Origin: Limonium bicolor
Lineage: Eukaryota; Streptophyta; Magnoliopsida; Caryophyllales; Plumbaginaceae
Assembly: GCA_023374045.1 (NCBI GenBank)
Contig: CM041776.1
Span: 278,296,039-278,360,038, forward strand
Direction: 5' to 3'
Length of the DNA: 64,000 nucleotides
The notes beneath the pieces were generated by a model. The model did not search any database and had not been told where the DNA came from. It worked only from the letters and a program-made list of their open reading frames with translations. Positions 49,001 through 60,905 of the stretch are shown in pieces. The stretch's first letter is position 1. Each line of letters begins with the position of its first letter. The position numbers were made by a program, and so were the translations under genes.

Positions 49001-51485
49001 AGTTTACTTACTAATTCCTTCATATTATATTTCCTATAAGGTATTTAATTTTACTATGTAGTTGTTATATTTATATATACTAGGATTTTACAAAACATTA
49101 TTTATGTAGTTTTATTGTATTAATTATTTATATTAACTTACACACACCTCAATCCAAATATGGTTACAAAATAAAGTATTTTCCTTAGTTTCAATTAAGT
49201 ATAACTACCATATTATATAATAATATAAATGTAGATTAATTTAGTCCTTGATTTAACCTAAGTTACTATGTTATTTTTTACATATATGTGTAATAAATTA
49301 TATATATATTCCTTAGTTTTAATTAAGAATATTAACTCCCGTATAATATAATAAATAAAACGTAAAAATAATTATATTCCTTGATTTATATAAGTTTCCA
49401 CTTAAATATGTATATATACATATATGTAAATAATTTCACTTCTATTAAAAAACTAATACCTAAACATTTATAAACTTACTGTTATAAAATGTTAATTTAG
49501 TGTTCCATATTTTTCCCAGATTAAAAAGTTTATTAACAAACCATACTTTAATTTTTTTTGGTTACATTAAAAACCATATATTATAAGTTATTCTTATGAA
49601 ACCTCATAAACACAATTTTTAAAACCTTTTACCATTGCCCAAAATCCCCAAATTTAATATACAGTAACTATAACATTTTGGACACATTATAAAAATTTTA
49701 TTTCATAAAAATATCTTTTTAATTTAGCCAAATAATTCCAGAAAACCCGTAACTTGCAAAAATCATAACTTACGTTTAACAACTCCAAAACCATATTAAT
49801 TACATCAAATAAACTAGATTAAATAAGGAATCTATGGTTAAAATTTAAGTCAAAATACATTCGGGAAGGTATTTAAATTAATTCAACAAGTTAAGATTTA
49901 TTTCTGAAATCATAATAAAAACTTATACTCTTAATTTGAAACGATCTAATCTCAGCCGTCCGTTTCCTATAGCTATGATCGGACGGCTGCTGAAAGCCAA
50001 GTTCATCAGCAACCTCCTCTACCTAGTCGAGTACTAAATCGTAATATCTCACAATCTACAGAACGAAATCGAGTGATTCTTGTTTCTATGGTTTCGAAAT
50101 CAAATTTCGGTTCTAATGATACCAATTTCCCCAATTATAATGCAGTATTCATGGTTTCGATTTTGTTTCGAAGTTAGGTTTTCTTTCCGGTTTCGAATCG
50201 ATTTGTCAATTCTCTCAATTTGTGTTGCGTAATTGGGTAAATTGATAGAGGGTTATGAACGGAATGCAAAACAGAGTAGCATTATAGGTATTAATTTGGT
50301 CGGAATCGTACCGGAGATGCGCCGGCAAGGCAATTCGAACTCGTTTTTCTGGAAAACTAGTATTTTATGTGTTGTTCAGGTAGGCAACTTCGCGGATCAA
50401 CTCGGGTAAACTGAGATGGATTCAATCCATAAACCTACGTCATTTTAAAGAAGACATGTAACTCTAAACATTGGTTGGAAGAATCATGGAAAACGAATAA
50501 CTAGGGAGAAAGTTATAGATCCACAAAGATCGGAGTTTACCATGTTGTTTCTGGAAATATTCTGGGCAAAAACCGACGTGATCGAGTAGGTAACTTTAGA
50601 CGACTCGCTCTCCCTATTGGTGCGAATCAGCCTTGGTCATTAACATGAAGTTGTAGAGGGATTTGAGATCTTCAACAAGCTAAAGAACACGAAATTTGGA
50701 TGAGAATGAAGAAGTTATGGCGTGACGAAGTTTACCCGATTTCAGAAAAACTGGAATTCTGGGTTACGAATCGCAAGGAGCAACTTTAGATCTTTTCCGT
50801 CGATTGTAGAAGGAGTTAGATGATGTGTGAGTAATGGTTGGAAAGAGGAAAGATAGGAGAATCGAATGAAACAAACGGCATACCAAATGGTGGAGTAGAG
50901 AAAAGATATAAGGCGTTGAAATCGACCTATGGCATGCCAAAACCGATGGGAACTCAGGACGTTCAGTGCCATTGGCTGGCTGACTGACACGTCAGCACTT
51001 CTAAAATTTGGCTCTAAACTTCAATTGTCATAACTTTGGCTAGGATGGTCCGTTTTAACGTTCTTTTTATCGATCTTCATGGTTTTTCATAACCTATTTA
51101 TTGGTATAGGTTTCATGGCCTGGTTTGACCATTCTCAAAAAGTCAACTCTAGCAAGGCTTAATAAGCTTTAAGGTTTCTAGAATTTTATATTGACTTTTA
51201 TGTTTCAAAACATGTTCCAACACTTCCTAAAATTTATAATATTGGAGTGTTTAGAATTTTCCCAAGATTTATTGACTTATAAATCTTATTATTAAATTCA
51301 TAATACTATATAATAATGTATAATAATTAGGGTTAAATAGGAGAAAACCCCTAAATAAATTTCACAATTCCATATAATAAGTTAATATTCATAATTCCAT
51401 ACCATAATTTAATATTAATAGTATTATTTATGGTTTAATAAAAGAAATCCCCTAAATTAATTTAAATTAATTTAGGGGTATTTCA
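46074..51485 (-). mobile_element. 5' LTR of element D (5412 bp)
   Basis: Same ends and landmarks as the 3' copy. The two copies differ by scattered substitutions and many 1-3 base indels, for example around 46300, 46700 and 47150. On the minus strand it is followed by the primer-binding site, and its right border at 51485 abuts LINE sequence. Confidence 0.9.
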
Positions 51486-52234
51486 TGTCAAACCCTCATT
51501 TTAATGCATGTGTTGAAAAATCGAGTTCCAAATGAAGTTTTTCTAGCTATGGATGAGCCATTCACAAGGGAGGAGAAAGATGAAATCTATGGGAAGCATG
51601 CACCCGAGGAAAACACCTGATCCTGATGGGATGAATGTTACTTTCTTGTTTACTTTCTGGGATATTATTGTTGATGATTTTCTAGATACATTCCTTCACT
51701 TCCTTAATACTAATTATTCCCCTCCTAGTTTAAACCATACTAATCCAGTCCTTATTCCTAAGAAAAAGGTGCATGTTCTATGGTGGATTTCAGACCCATC
51801 TCCTTGTGTAATATGGTGATAACATGATTGCAAAGACAATTGTTAATAGAATTAAGCTTGCCATGCCTTTTGTAATTTCAAATGACCAAGGTGCTTTTGT
51901 TTCTGGGCGAAAAATTACTAATAATGTTATTGTTGCACATGAGCTTTTGCATCTATTAAGAGGTTCTAAGGCAAGAGATAGAGGTGTTTTTGCATACAAG
52001 ATTGGTATGTCTAAGGCTTTTGATAGGGTTGAGTGGGATTTTGTCCTTGGGTTGTTGTCTAGTATGGGCTTTCATCCAAAGTGTGTGCAGTTAATTAGGA
52101 AGTGTATCTCTACTGTCTATATGTATGTTCTGACCAATGGATATCCTGGGCAGAGTTTTCTCCCAAGACGTGGTGTGAGGCAGGGTGGCCCTCTTTCCCC
52201 TTACTTGTTTATTGTGTGTATGGAGGCACTCTCT
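51486..52234 (+). pseudogene. L1-type LINE ORF2, reverse transcriptase part 1 (5'-truncated)
   Basis: The frame from about 51510 includes VPNEVFLAMDEPFTREE and, after a frame change, MHPRKTPDPDGMNVTFLF. From 51824 it reads IAKTIVNRIKLAMPFVISND, QGAFVSGRKITNNVIVAHEL, MSKAFDRVEWDFV (first catalytic Asp region) and RRGVRQGGPLSPYLF. This is the fingers and palm of a plant L1 reverse transcriptase. Endonuclease and ORF1 are missing: the sequence starts at the LTR border of element D. The coding region is cut by a hAT MITE directly after MEALS. Confidence 0.88.
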
Positions 52235-53166
52235 TAGGGATGGCAATGGGTCGGGTTTGGGTCAGGAGGACCATCACCCGCACCCGTCACCCAACTTCAC
52301 CTGCTCCACCCGTACCCGACCCATCACCCGTTATGTATCACCCATCACCCGTTTCACCCATCACCCGCGGGTGAAGCGGGTGAACCCGTTTACCCATTTA
52401 CCCGTTTGTTTTTCTTTTTCTTGTTCGCCACTAAGGTTTGCAAATTACTGTGAGTGGAGAGAAAATAGAGACACAAAGCATGTATGTTCTATGTTTGCCG
52501 GTTAGGAATGTGAAATTTACTTCAGAGAAAATAATGAAATATTGCACAGAGTATGTACGTTCCATGTTCGTCAATTATGGTTACAAAATTACCATGAGTG
52601 AAGAGACAAAATAGAGGTGCAGAGCATGTATGATCAATGTTCGCCTGTTAGGATTACGAAATTACCTTTAGTGAAGAGAATGAAAAACTTCGTATAGCAT
52701 GTAAGTTATTTGTTTTTCAGTTAGAGTTTCAAAATTACTGAGAGTGAAGAAAGAAAATAGAGGCACAGAGCATCTTTGTTCCATGTTTGCCAGTTAGGGT
52801 TGCAATTACTTTCAGTGAAGATAATTAAAACTGCGTAGAGCAAGTATGCTAGGGCTGTAAAATTACCGAGAGTGGTGAGAATAAAGAATGACGCAGTCAC
52901 CCAGAGCATGAATGTTCCTTGTTCACTAGTTAAGGTTACAAAAATCATGAATGAAGGAGAATGAATAATAAGTAACAATTTAACATATAATATATATAAT
53001 CTATGCGGGTGAGCGGGTCGGGTGATGGGTGAAAAATGTTCACCCGTCACCCGACCCGCACCCGTACCCGTTCCACCCGTCACCCGTTTTATGCGGGTTT
53101 TTCACCCGGTTTAGCGGGTCGGGTGACCGGGTGAAATGGGTACCCGCGGACCCATTGCCATCCCTA
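52235..53166 (+). mobile_element. hAT-type MITE, 932 bp
   Basis: Terminal inverted repeats TAGGGATGGCAATGGGT/ACCCATTGCCATCCCTA are flanked by the 8-bp duplication CACTCTCT (52227-52234 and 53167-53174). Subterminal zones are packed with CACCCG/CGGGTG repeats, and the middle has four diverged copies of a unit of about 100 bp with CAGAGCATG. No coding capacity. Removing it and one TSD copy restores the LINE frame. Confidence 0.95.
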
Positions 53167-53174
53167 CACTCTCT

Positions 53175-53828
53175 TATGCTATTAGATTTGCTGAATCAGT
53201 GGGGTTAAATAGTGGTTTCAAGATTAGGGGTTTGGATGATGTTATTACTAGTTTATTTTTTGCTGATGACTGGGTAATCTTTAGGTGTGTAATTGATGAA
53301 AATGCAACAGTTCTTAGAGATGTCCTCCTTGATTTCTCCGAGGCATCAGGGTAATGTATTAACCCTCAGAAATTAAGTTTTATGTTCTCAGCTGGAGTAC
53401 CTCAGCCTTTAAGGAATAATATTGTTACTAGGCTGGGTTCGAAGGAAGTTGATGATTTTGGTCTATATTTTGGTTTTCCAAGTAAGGTGAGCAGGAATAA
53501 GAGGATGATCTTTGACTATATTTGTGAGAGAGTTTAGAGAAAGATTCAAGGTTGGGGTAGATTGGTGTCTCAGGCTGGCAGAAGCATCCTTATTAAAAAT
53601 GTTTTGCAATCGATCCCAGTTTATGTTATGAGTGTTATCAAGTTGCCTTTGACCCTTGTAAGTGAGTTGCATTCACTTTTGGCCAAGTTTTGGTGGTCAG
53701 GTTGTGATAGTATAAGGGGTTTGCACTGGAAGAAGTGGTTTTCCATGTGTAAACCGGTGTCCTCAGAGGGAATGGGTTTTCGTGATCTGGGTGTTTTTAA
53801 TGAGGATTTGCTTCTTGGTCAGCTCTGA
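53175..53828 (+). pseudogene. L1-type LINE ORF2, reverse transcriptase part 2
   Basis: Continues the frame broken by the MITE: RGLDDVITSLFFADDWVIF carries the catalytic FADD motif. A stop follows at 53353-53355, then the thumb region (INPQKLSFMFSAGV), a second stop at 53536-53538, and KIQGWGRLVSQAGRSILIKN to GFRDLGVFNEDLLLGQL. This last stretch is the conserved L1 segment before the C-terminal zinc-ribbon domain. Confidence 0.88.
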
Positions 53829-55288
53829 ATAGTTGTGACCTATCCTTCATCTATTCTTTCAAAGGTTCTAAGTGCTTGATATTTTAGGGGAGGATCTCTG
53901 TTGACTGCTACACTAGGGAGTCGTCCTAGCCCTGTGTGAAGGGGTCTTTTTTCATGTTTAGAACTTTTCAAGGTTGGGGTAAGGAGAGTGGTAGAAAGTG
54001 GGGATACTATTGAGATCCTTTCTCCTTGGCTTCCCAACAAGCCTGAGAGTTATCCTTCGTTATGTATGCTCCCCGATTTGGCTAAGTCTGAGGGCAAAGT
54101 GTCATGGTTATTTAACCCTACTGATAGAAGCTGGCGCTCTACTATTCTTAGGCAATGGTTTACAGATGATGATATAAGGGTTATTGAGTCTATATATTTA
54201 AGGGATGGGCCTAGTGTTGATTAGTGGATTTGGAACGGATCTAAGTTTGATCGTTTTGCAGTTCGATCTGCTTATTTTATGGCTTTCACAGCTAGGTGTG
54301 CATATTTACCTCAATGTTCGGGGGGGGGGTTGCATTGGGAAAATTCTTAGAAAGTATGGGCTTGTGCTATCTCTCTTCGAGTTAAAGTATTTTGGTGGAA
54401 GTTGTGGCATGGGTTTTTTCCATGCGGTGCTCTTTTATCTTATAGGTTCAAGGATCCAAGTCGTGATGTTTGCTTCTGTGGGTCGGTTGAGACTTTCAGT
54501 CATATGTGTTTATATTGTCCATCTGTGATCAGGTTTTGGGATCGTCTACCTTTGAGAAGCTAATAGCTTTGGCTACTGATGGTGTTTTTCTCAATTGGGT
54601 TGTGCATCTATGTTTGTCTTTAAAGGGGTATCAATTTGACAATTTACTTCTTCTCTTGTGGAAAATATGTTTAGTAGGTATCAATTTACTCATGGTTCTG
54701 CTTATAGTTTGGAGGAAGGATGGTTTCAAGCGGGGGCTTACCTGGATGTGGATTCTGTTGCTGGGCGAGATGACATCCTAGTTGGAGGGAGGGTCTTGGA
54801 TCCAGGTGATGACTCAACTACGTGGATGGTAGTTACAAATCAGGTGCTCCTACAGGTTTTGGTGTGGTTGGTTATAAGCATGGAAAGCGGGTAATGATAG
54901 GGTGTCGGGGGCTCTTTTTGCAGCAAGGAGAAGAGTCTCCTTTGGTGGTCGAGCAAGGCCATGACATAGGCAGTTGATTGGGCTAGGAGGCGGGTTTAGT
55001 GAATGTTTGTTTTTATTCATTTTGTAAGGGTTTGATTGATGTTTTGAATGGGGATGAGGGTTTAGATCCAGTTGTATGTTCTTTGTTGATGATATTTTGA
55101 GAACTTGCAAATGTTTGATAAGGTCTTGTGGTCTTTTGTAACAAGAGAAGAGAAGAGAATGTGAATACGCATCTCTTGGCAAATGTAGATAGAAGTGGCT
55201 CTTTAAGTGGGTTTTGGTTTGATCAAATACCGGATTATATAATCAAGATTTATTGCTAATATAAGTTTACCTCTTTTGAAAAAAAAAA
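53829..55288 (+). pseudogene. L1-type LINE ORF2 C-terminus (zf-RVT and RNase H) and poly(A) end
   Basis: Several frames are needed. 53988-54220 holds a stretch with NPTDRSWRSTILRQWF. Near 54220-54300 comes WIWNGSKFDRFAVRSAYF, the start of the zf-RVT domain, and a frame change follows at a G10 run near 54320. A plant-type RNase H domain follows, with DGSYKSGAPTGFGVVGYKHG in another frame near 54820-54880, ending around 55230. A run of ten A at 55279-55288 is probably the LINE tail. An RNase H domain after reverse transcriptase is usual in plant L1 lineages. Confidence 0.7.
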
Positions 55289-55766
55289 TTGAAACTATCA
55301 TATCCAAAGTGACAATGTTAACCTAATTTTTTTAAAATAAATAAAATTTCAATATATTATTAACTTCTACTATATTTTTTAAGAGTTATGAGTAATTTAT
55401 ATACTTACACACTTAAAAAATATTTATTAAATTATTGATAAATGGTGAAAATATGTAATTAAGTTGTTCCCAACATCATGTACTCACCCGGACAATACTA
55501 AATTAAAGTTTTCGCCCGAATATAAAAAGTTAGTAAAAGCCTCACTTTGGAATTGATCTAACAGATGGGAACGGGGCTGGACTTGGACGCTTTTGGAGAC
55601 ATCAAACAGAGACTCACATGAGTGACTGGAACAAAAGGTATACACTGAACAGAGCCACACAGACAGAGGACAGAAGAGAACCGCGAGAGCAGAGAGAGAG
55701 AAAGGGAAAGGAAGAAGAAGAGCTGCATTTGAAGCTTCATCAATGGTTCTCTTACTCTTTATTTTA
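55289..55766 (+). other. Intergenic DNA, possibly with the 5' end of a host gene
   Basis: AT-rich to 55480. It then becomes purine-rich (GAGAGCAGAGAGAGAGAAAG, then GGAAGAAGAAGAGCTGC) and runs to an ATG at 55743 followed by GTTCTCTTACTCTTT. This looks like a plant 5' leader, but the frame enters the fold-back element after eight codons and I could not follow a gene beyond it. Confidence 0.3.
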
Positions 55767-57212
55767 GGGAAATTTCATGAAATGCCACTATATTTTTGGC
55801 TAATTCGCCATTTAAAAAAGAATGTCATGAAATGTCACTATATTTTCTAAAAAGTCCATGAAATGTCAGTATAAATAGAAAAAAGACAAAAATACCCCTA
55901 CTAGTTAACAAAGTACTTTTAAAGTTCACAATATGCCCTTAAGTGTTAAAAATTAACAAAAATATTAAAATAAAATAAAATTAGAAAAAATTATAAAAAA
56001 AATTAAAACAATTAAAAATTAAAAAAATTAAATTAAAAAACAAAAAAAATTAAAAAATTTAAAAAAATTAAAAAAATAAATATTAAATATTAAAATATCA
56101 TTAAATATTAAAAAATCATTTTTTAAAATTTATTCAACAATATAAAAAGAATATTGAGTTCTAAGCAAATAATTTATACCAATTTTTCTACCAATTTGTA
56201 TCATAATTTATACCAAATAAGTACCATAATTTCTAGCATACATTATTTCATTGTTATTTGCTATCATAGATTATTTATTTCTTAAAGCAAATAATTTTTT
56301 AAATTGCTGATAATATTTAAAAACTAAAATTTTAAACATAATAATTTATTTGAGATAGAGCGACTGAGAATATATATTATAACATACAATATTAAATAGT
56401 AAAACTTGTTTGAAGTGTAGAATAAAACATTTTCAGAATAATATTATCCAACTTATTCTTTCTTTGTTTATCATTACTTGCACCTAATAAGTTGCATATT
56501 ATTATTTTGAAAATGTTTTATTCTACATTTCAATCCAGTTTTACTTTTAAAAAATGTATGTATACATATAATTATATATGTATATATATTTAGTCGCTCT
56601 ATTTCCAATAAATTATTATATTTAGAAATTTTAGTTTTTAAAATTTATCTGTAATATAAAAAAATTATTTACTTTGAAGAAATAAATAATCTAAATTGAT
56701 AGAAAATAATAATTAAAAAATGTATGATAAAAATTATGATACTTATTTGGTATAAATTATGGTACTATATTGGTAAAAAAAATTGGTATAAATTATTTGT
56801 TTAGAACTCAATATTCTTTTGTGGTATTGAATAAATTTTTAAAAGGGAAATATTTATTTTTTAATATTTAATGATATTTTCATTTATTTGAATTTTTAAA
56901 TTTTTTGTAATTTTTCATTTTTTATAAATTTTATAAATTTTTATAAATTTTTTTAATTTTTATAAATTTTTATAAATTTTATAAATTTTTTATATTTTTA
57001 TTGTATTTTAATATTTTTGTTAATTTTTGACACTTAGGGGCATATTATGAACTTTTATAAGTACTTTGTTTACTATTAGCGGTATTTTTGTCTTTTTTCC
57101 ATATATACTGACATTTCATGGACTTTTCAGAAAATATAGTGGCATTTCATGACTTTTTTTTAGTGGCATTTCATGGATTAGCCAAAAATATAGGACATTT
57201 CGTGACTTTTTT
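55767..57212. mobile_element. Large fold-back (long inverted repeat) element, about 1.45 kb
   Basis: The left arm starts GGGAAATTTCATGAAATGCC. The right arm is its inverted copy, ending near 57205, with the centre of symmetry near 56480 (AATAAAACATTTTCAGAATA faces TTTTGAAAATGTTTTATTC). The arms stay recognisable over almost their full length of about 700 bp with mismatches. Extremely AT-rich, non-coding. The right terminus has decayed into a T run, so no TSD can be read. The left terminus resembles that of the element at 58602. Confidence 0.8.
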
Positions 57213-57373
57213 TTTTAATGTTCGAGTAGTCTCTTTGTGTACTTTGGGATGAGGGTACCCTAAATCCTCAAACTATACTTGTACCTTATCTTATTTATTG
57301 TAGTTGTTTTCTCTCTTAAAAGCTTATTGAATGCTTTAGCTTGATCATCTATGACATTTATGGTGTTTCTTAG

Positions 57374-57526
57374 CAATGGTGGATCCAGGAACTTTTGTCT
57401 CGGGAGGATTTGTTTTTTAACACTGTCACTCTTAAAATATTATGTCATTTTGTATTTTTTTTCAAAAATTTATAAGAACAATTGACAAATTTTCAAAAGT
57501 TTGCCCCCGGATCCGATCCGCCACTA
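57374..57526. mobile_element. Short hAT-like MITE, 153 bp
   Basis: Ends CAATGGTGGATC and GATCCGCCACTA form imperfect terminal repeats (9 of 12). They are flanked by the perfect 8-bp duplication TTTCTTAG (57366-57373 and 57527-57534). Confidence 0.8.
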
Positions 57527-57534
57527 TTTCTTAG

Positions 57535-58601
57535 TAATATATGATTTTGAGAGAACCCTAGATTTTATTATCTTTCTTAGTTGGTAAAATTTATGGCTAT
57601 TGTTATAAACTTGAAATTAATGTTATTTAGTGACTTGAACTCCACTTGATTAGCTAGGTAAGATTTGATTTGACCATGATTTGGAGAGTGATTATATTTG
57701 TTCTAATAAACAATTAGAGTGAAGTGGGATTAATGGCAAGTTTGGGTGAATTTAGGTGCTTACAATCATCCCGGGGTACATCTATCTTCTTAGTCATTCC
57801 CACAAAACACAGAAAATCATAAGTTTCTGCACATTAACTTTTTTTATATATTTTTTGTACATTTATTAAATTAATAATTACCTGAATAGTTTCCAAGTAC
57901 TTGTAGATATGACACTTATCTGCTACACCGATTGGGTGCACTTGCCCAAAGTTGCACTATATTATATACTTTGCACAACAATTGGAGGGTGGGCTGCGAA
58001 AAATGTTGATAATTTTTTAAACTAATAGTTATAGAAGTATAAAATAGGCGAATGGACATATTAATATGCATGTACTATTAATGTATCGCATTTTTTCAAT
58101 ATTGTGTCGAGTTAGTGATTTTAACTCATGTCAAACAAAAATAATGGGTAATCCAAATCTGAGCAAAAAATTAAACGGATCAAATATAATAATTGTAACC
58201 CGTAGTTTGCTGGTAAGGTCAATATTGTCAGCCTTAATTATTCTAATACTTTTTTGTTTATTCTGACATATTTGTAACATATTTGATAATATCTTAAGAG
58301 CACATCGTGGTAACCCTAGATTGGATCCAGACTGAGTTTCACATGTGTCTTGTGTCATTCTTCGATAATATACTATCACATATCAAATAGTCAAAACAAA
58401 AACAACCACATATACCAAAGCAAACAAAGCCATGTATTGTTGATCATGTGTTGTTCTATGTTGACATATATGTTGCTAAAAACATTTTTTTCATGAAACT
58501 TTGTTGTTCAATATTTCGAAATGAGGAATAAACAAAATCACACAAATTCTTACGAATTGGTTGATTAACAGATTAGAATACTAATTTGTTAAAATAATAA
58601 T
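57535..58601. other. Intergenic DNA, no feature recognised
   Basis: AT-rich, with no coding frame that shows protein-like sequence and no clear repeat boundary. Confidence 0.5.
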
Positions 58602-60355
58602 GGGAAAATTCACAAGATACCACTAAAAAGTTTGTTAATTCACAAAAGACCACATTTTTTAAAAAAGTTATCCAGATACCACAAAAAATAAATTTAATTC
58701 ACCAATACCACAAATTATGAACCCAAAATATTTTAAAACCAAAATACCCCTACTTGTTAATAAACATAGTTCAGTAGATACCACATAAATATTATTAATT
58801 CATAAAATACCACAAAATTTAATAAAAAATATATTAAGATCAGTAAAAAATAGTAAAAATTTAAGTTTATCATTTTATGTGATAAAACTTTATAAAATAA
58901 AAATACCACACAATTAATTAATTTTAAAAACATAAAAAATATCATTTAGAAACTATAAAACTAAAAATAAAAAAACAAATTAAGGGAATGATAACTCAAA
59001 TTTTTATAATACTTTTACTCAAAGTATATTTAGTAATGTAAAATAGTATTATAAAAAATTAAATATATTTAAAGTAAATTTTAAAAAAATAAACAATCAT
59101 TATATTACTGCATTTGTCTATTTTTAATCCAGTTTGTGCATAATTCTTTAGAGATTCTTTTGTTATATATATGGTATTTATATTTTTTCAATTTAAACGC
59201 ATATATAAGAGAAAGTTAATTTTGTTACTTTCTTTTTTAAAATATGTTTAAAAATTTTTATTTGAATTAAAATATATAAAATGATATTATAAAAAATGAC
59301 GCTATAATACTCATAACTATTGTTTAATTTTTTTGTCAAATTATTTAGCTTGTATATAGTGTATAATATTTTTTTATAATATCACTTTATATATATGTTT
59401 AATTAAAAAATACAACAAAAAATTATAATATTACTTTATATAAGTTTAACCCATATATAAAATAAGTTATTTTTGCTACTTACTTTTTAAAATATATTTA
59501 ATAATTTGTGTTGTATTTTTGAATTAAACATTTATATTAAGTGATATTATAAAAAAATATTGTATACTATATACAAGCTAAATAATTTGACAAAAAAATA
59601 AAACAATAGTTATGAGTATAATAGTCTAACATTTTTATAATATCATTTTATATAATTTAATTCAAAACAAAAATTATTAAACATATTTTTAAAAAGTGAG
59701 TAGTAAAATTAACTTTCACTTATATATGTGCTGAAATCGAAACAATATAAATACCATATATATAACAAAAGAATCTCTAAAGAATTATAAAAAGTATAAT
59801 ATATTAGAGAAGCCATATACTTGATTAAAAATAGACAAAAACAGTAATATAATGGTTGTTTAATTTTTTAGTAATTCACTTTATACATATTGAAATATTT
59901 TTATAATACTAATTTACATTACTAAAAATACTTTGAGTAAAAGTATTATAAAAAATTTGAGTTATCATTCCCTTAATTTATTTTTTATTTAGTTGTTAGC
60001 TTTTAAATGATATATAAATATATTTTTTATATTTTCAAATAATTTGATTAATGGTGTGATTTTTTTATTTTATCAAATAAAATAATAAACTTACATTTTT
60101 AATTATTTTTTATTGTTCTTAATATATATTTTATTAACTTTTGTGGTATTTTGTGAATTTATAATATTTATGTGGTATCCCGTGAATTATGTTTATTAAC
60201 AAGTAGGGGTATTTTGGTCTTAAAATATTTTAAGTTTGTACTTTGTGGTATCTGGTGAATTAAATTTATTTTTTGTGGTATCTGAAAAACTTTTTTAAAA
60301 ACTGTGGTCTTTTGTGAATTAACAAACTTTTTAATGGTATATTGTGAATTTTCCC
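58602..60355. mobile_element. Mutator-like fold-back element, 1754 bp, 9-bp TSD
   Basis: Starts GGGAAAATTCAC and ends GTGAATTTTCCC, flanked by the perfect 9-bp duplication AATAATAAT (58593-58601 and 60356-60364). The arms are inverted copies of each other over almost the whole element: TAAGGGAATGATAACTC near 58980 faces GAGTTATCATTCCCTTA near 59960, and the symmetry centre is near 59478. A 9-bp TSD with very long inverted repeats fits TIR-MULEs. No coding capacity. Confidence 0.92.
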
Positions 60356-60519
60356 AATAATAATTAAGTTTAATACAACTTTAAACTTCACAAAGGTCTT
60401 CGGAGTATAATTTTATATCTCATGACAGACAATTAGATCACCCTTAAAATGTTATAACAAAATATAAGTTTATAAATGGTAAATGATTTATATTTTTAAA
60501 AATTCAATTCTATTACCAT

Positions 60520-60905
60520 TCCATTTAGATCGGTTAACCGGATTCGGTTAATCGTTTAATTCAGTTTTCTAAAATTCAATTTCATTATCATTCCATTTAG
60601 ACCGGTTAACCTTTGATAAAAAATATAATAATATGTACATTCCCTCCATAACTAACATTAAATTATATAAGGTGAACATTAATATTTGAAGTTTTTTATT
60701 GTTTGTATAATCGGTTAACCGTGATTAATCATGCGGTTAACCGTTCTGGAAAATTCAATATCGTTACCGAAACTGAAACCGGTTAGTTTACACAGTTCAA
60801 TTAACCATGCCACAAGAACCGGTATGATTAACCTAAAAATAGATTCGGTACATTTCAGTTTCAGTCGGATACCACGGTTTCGGAACTTTTTGGACAGCCT
60901 TACAA
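60520..60905. mobile_element. Degenerate CGGTTAACCG-rich MITE remnant
   Basis: Many GGTTAACCG and ACCGGTTA motifs, and an end TTTTTGGACAGCCTTA resembling the terminus of common plant hAT-type MITEs. The opposite end and the TSD were not identified. Confidence 0.45.

Larger units (their letters stand above)
37782..51485 (-). mobile_element. Non-coding LTR retrotransposon 'D' (LARD-like) with 5.4-kb LTRs
   Basis: Two very similar LTRs (37782-43261 and 46074-51485) surround only 2812 bp without coding capacity. The primer-binding site and polypurine tract are in the proper places, which fixes orientation as minus. LTRs longer than the interior and absence of gag/pol are the marks of LARD-type elements. 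The bases next to the two ends differ (CTCGT on the left, TGTCA on the right), so no TSD is present. Confidence 0.88.
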
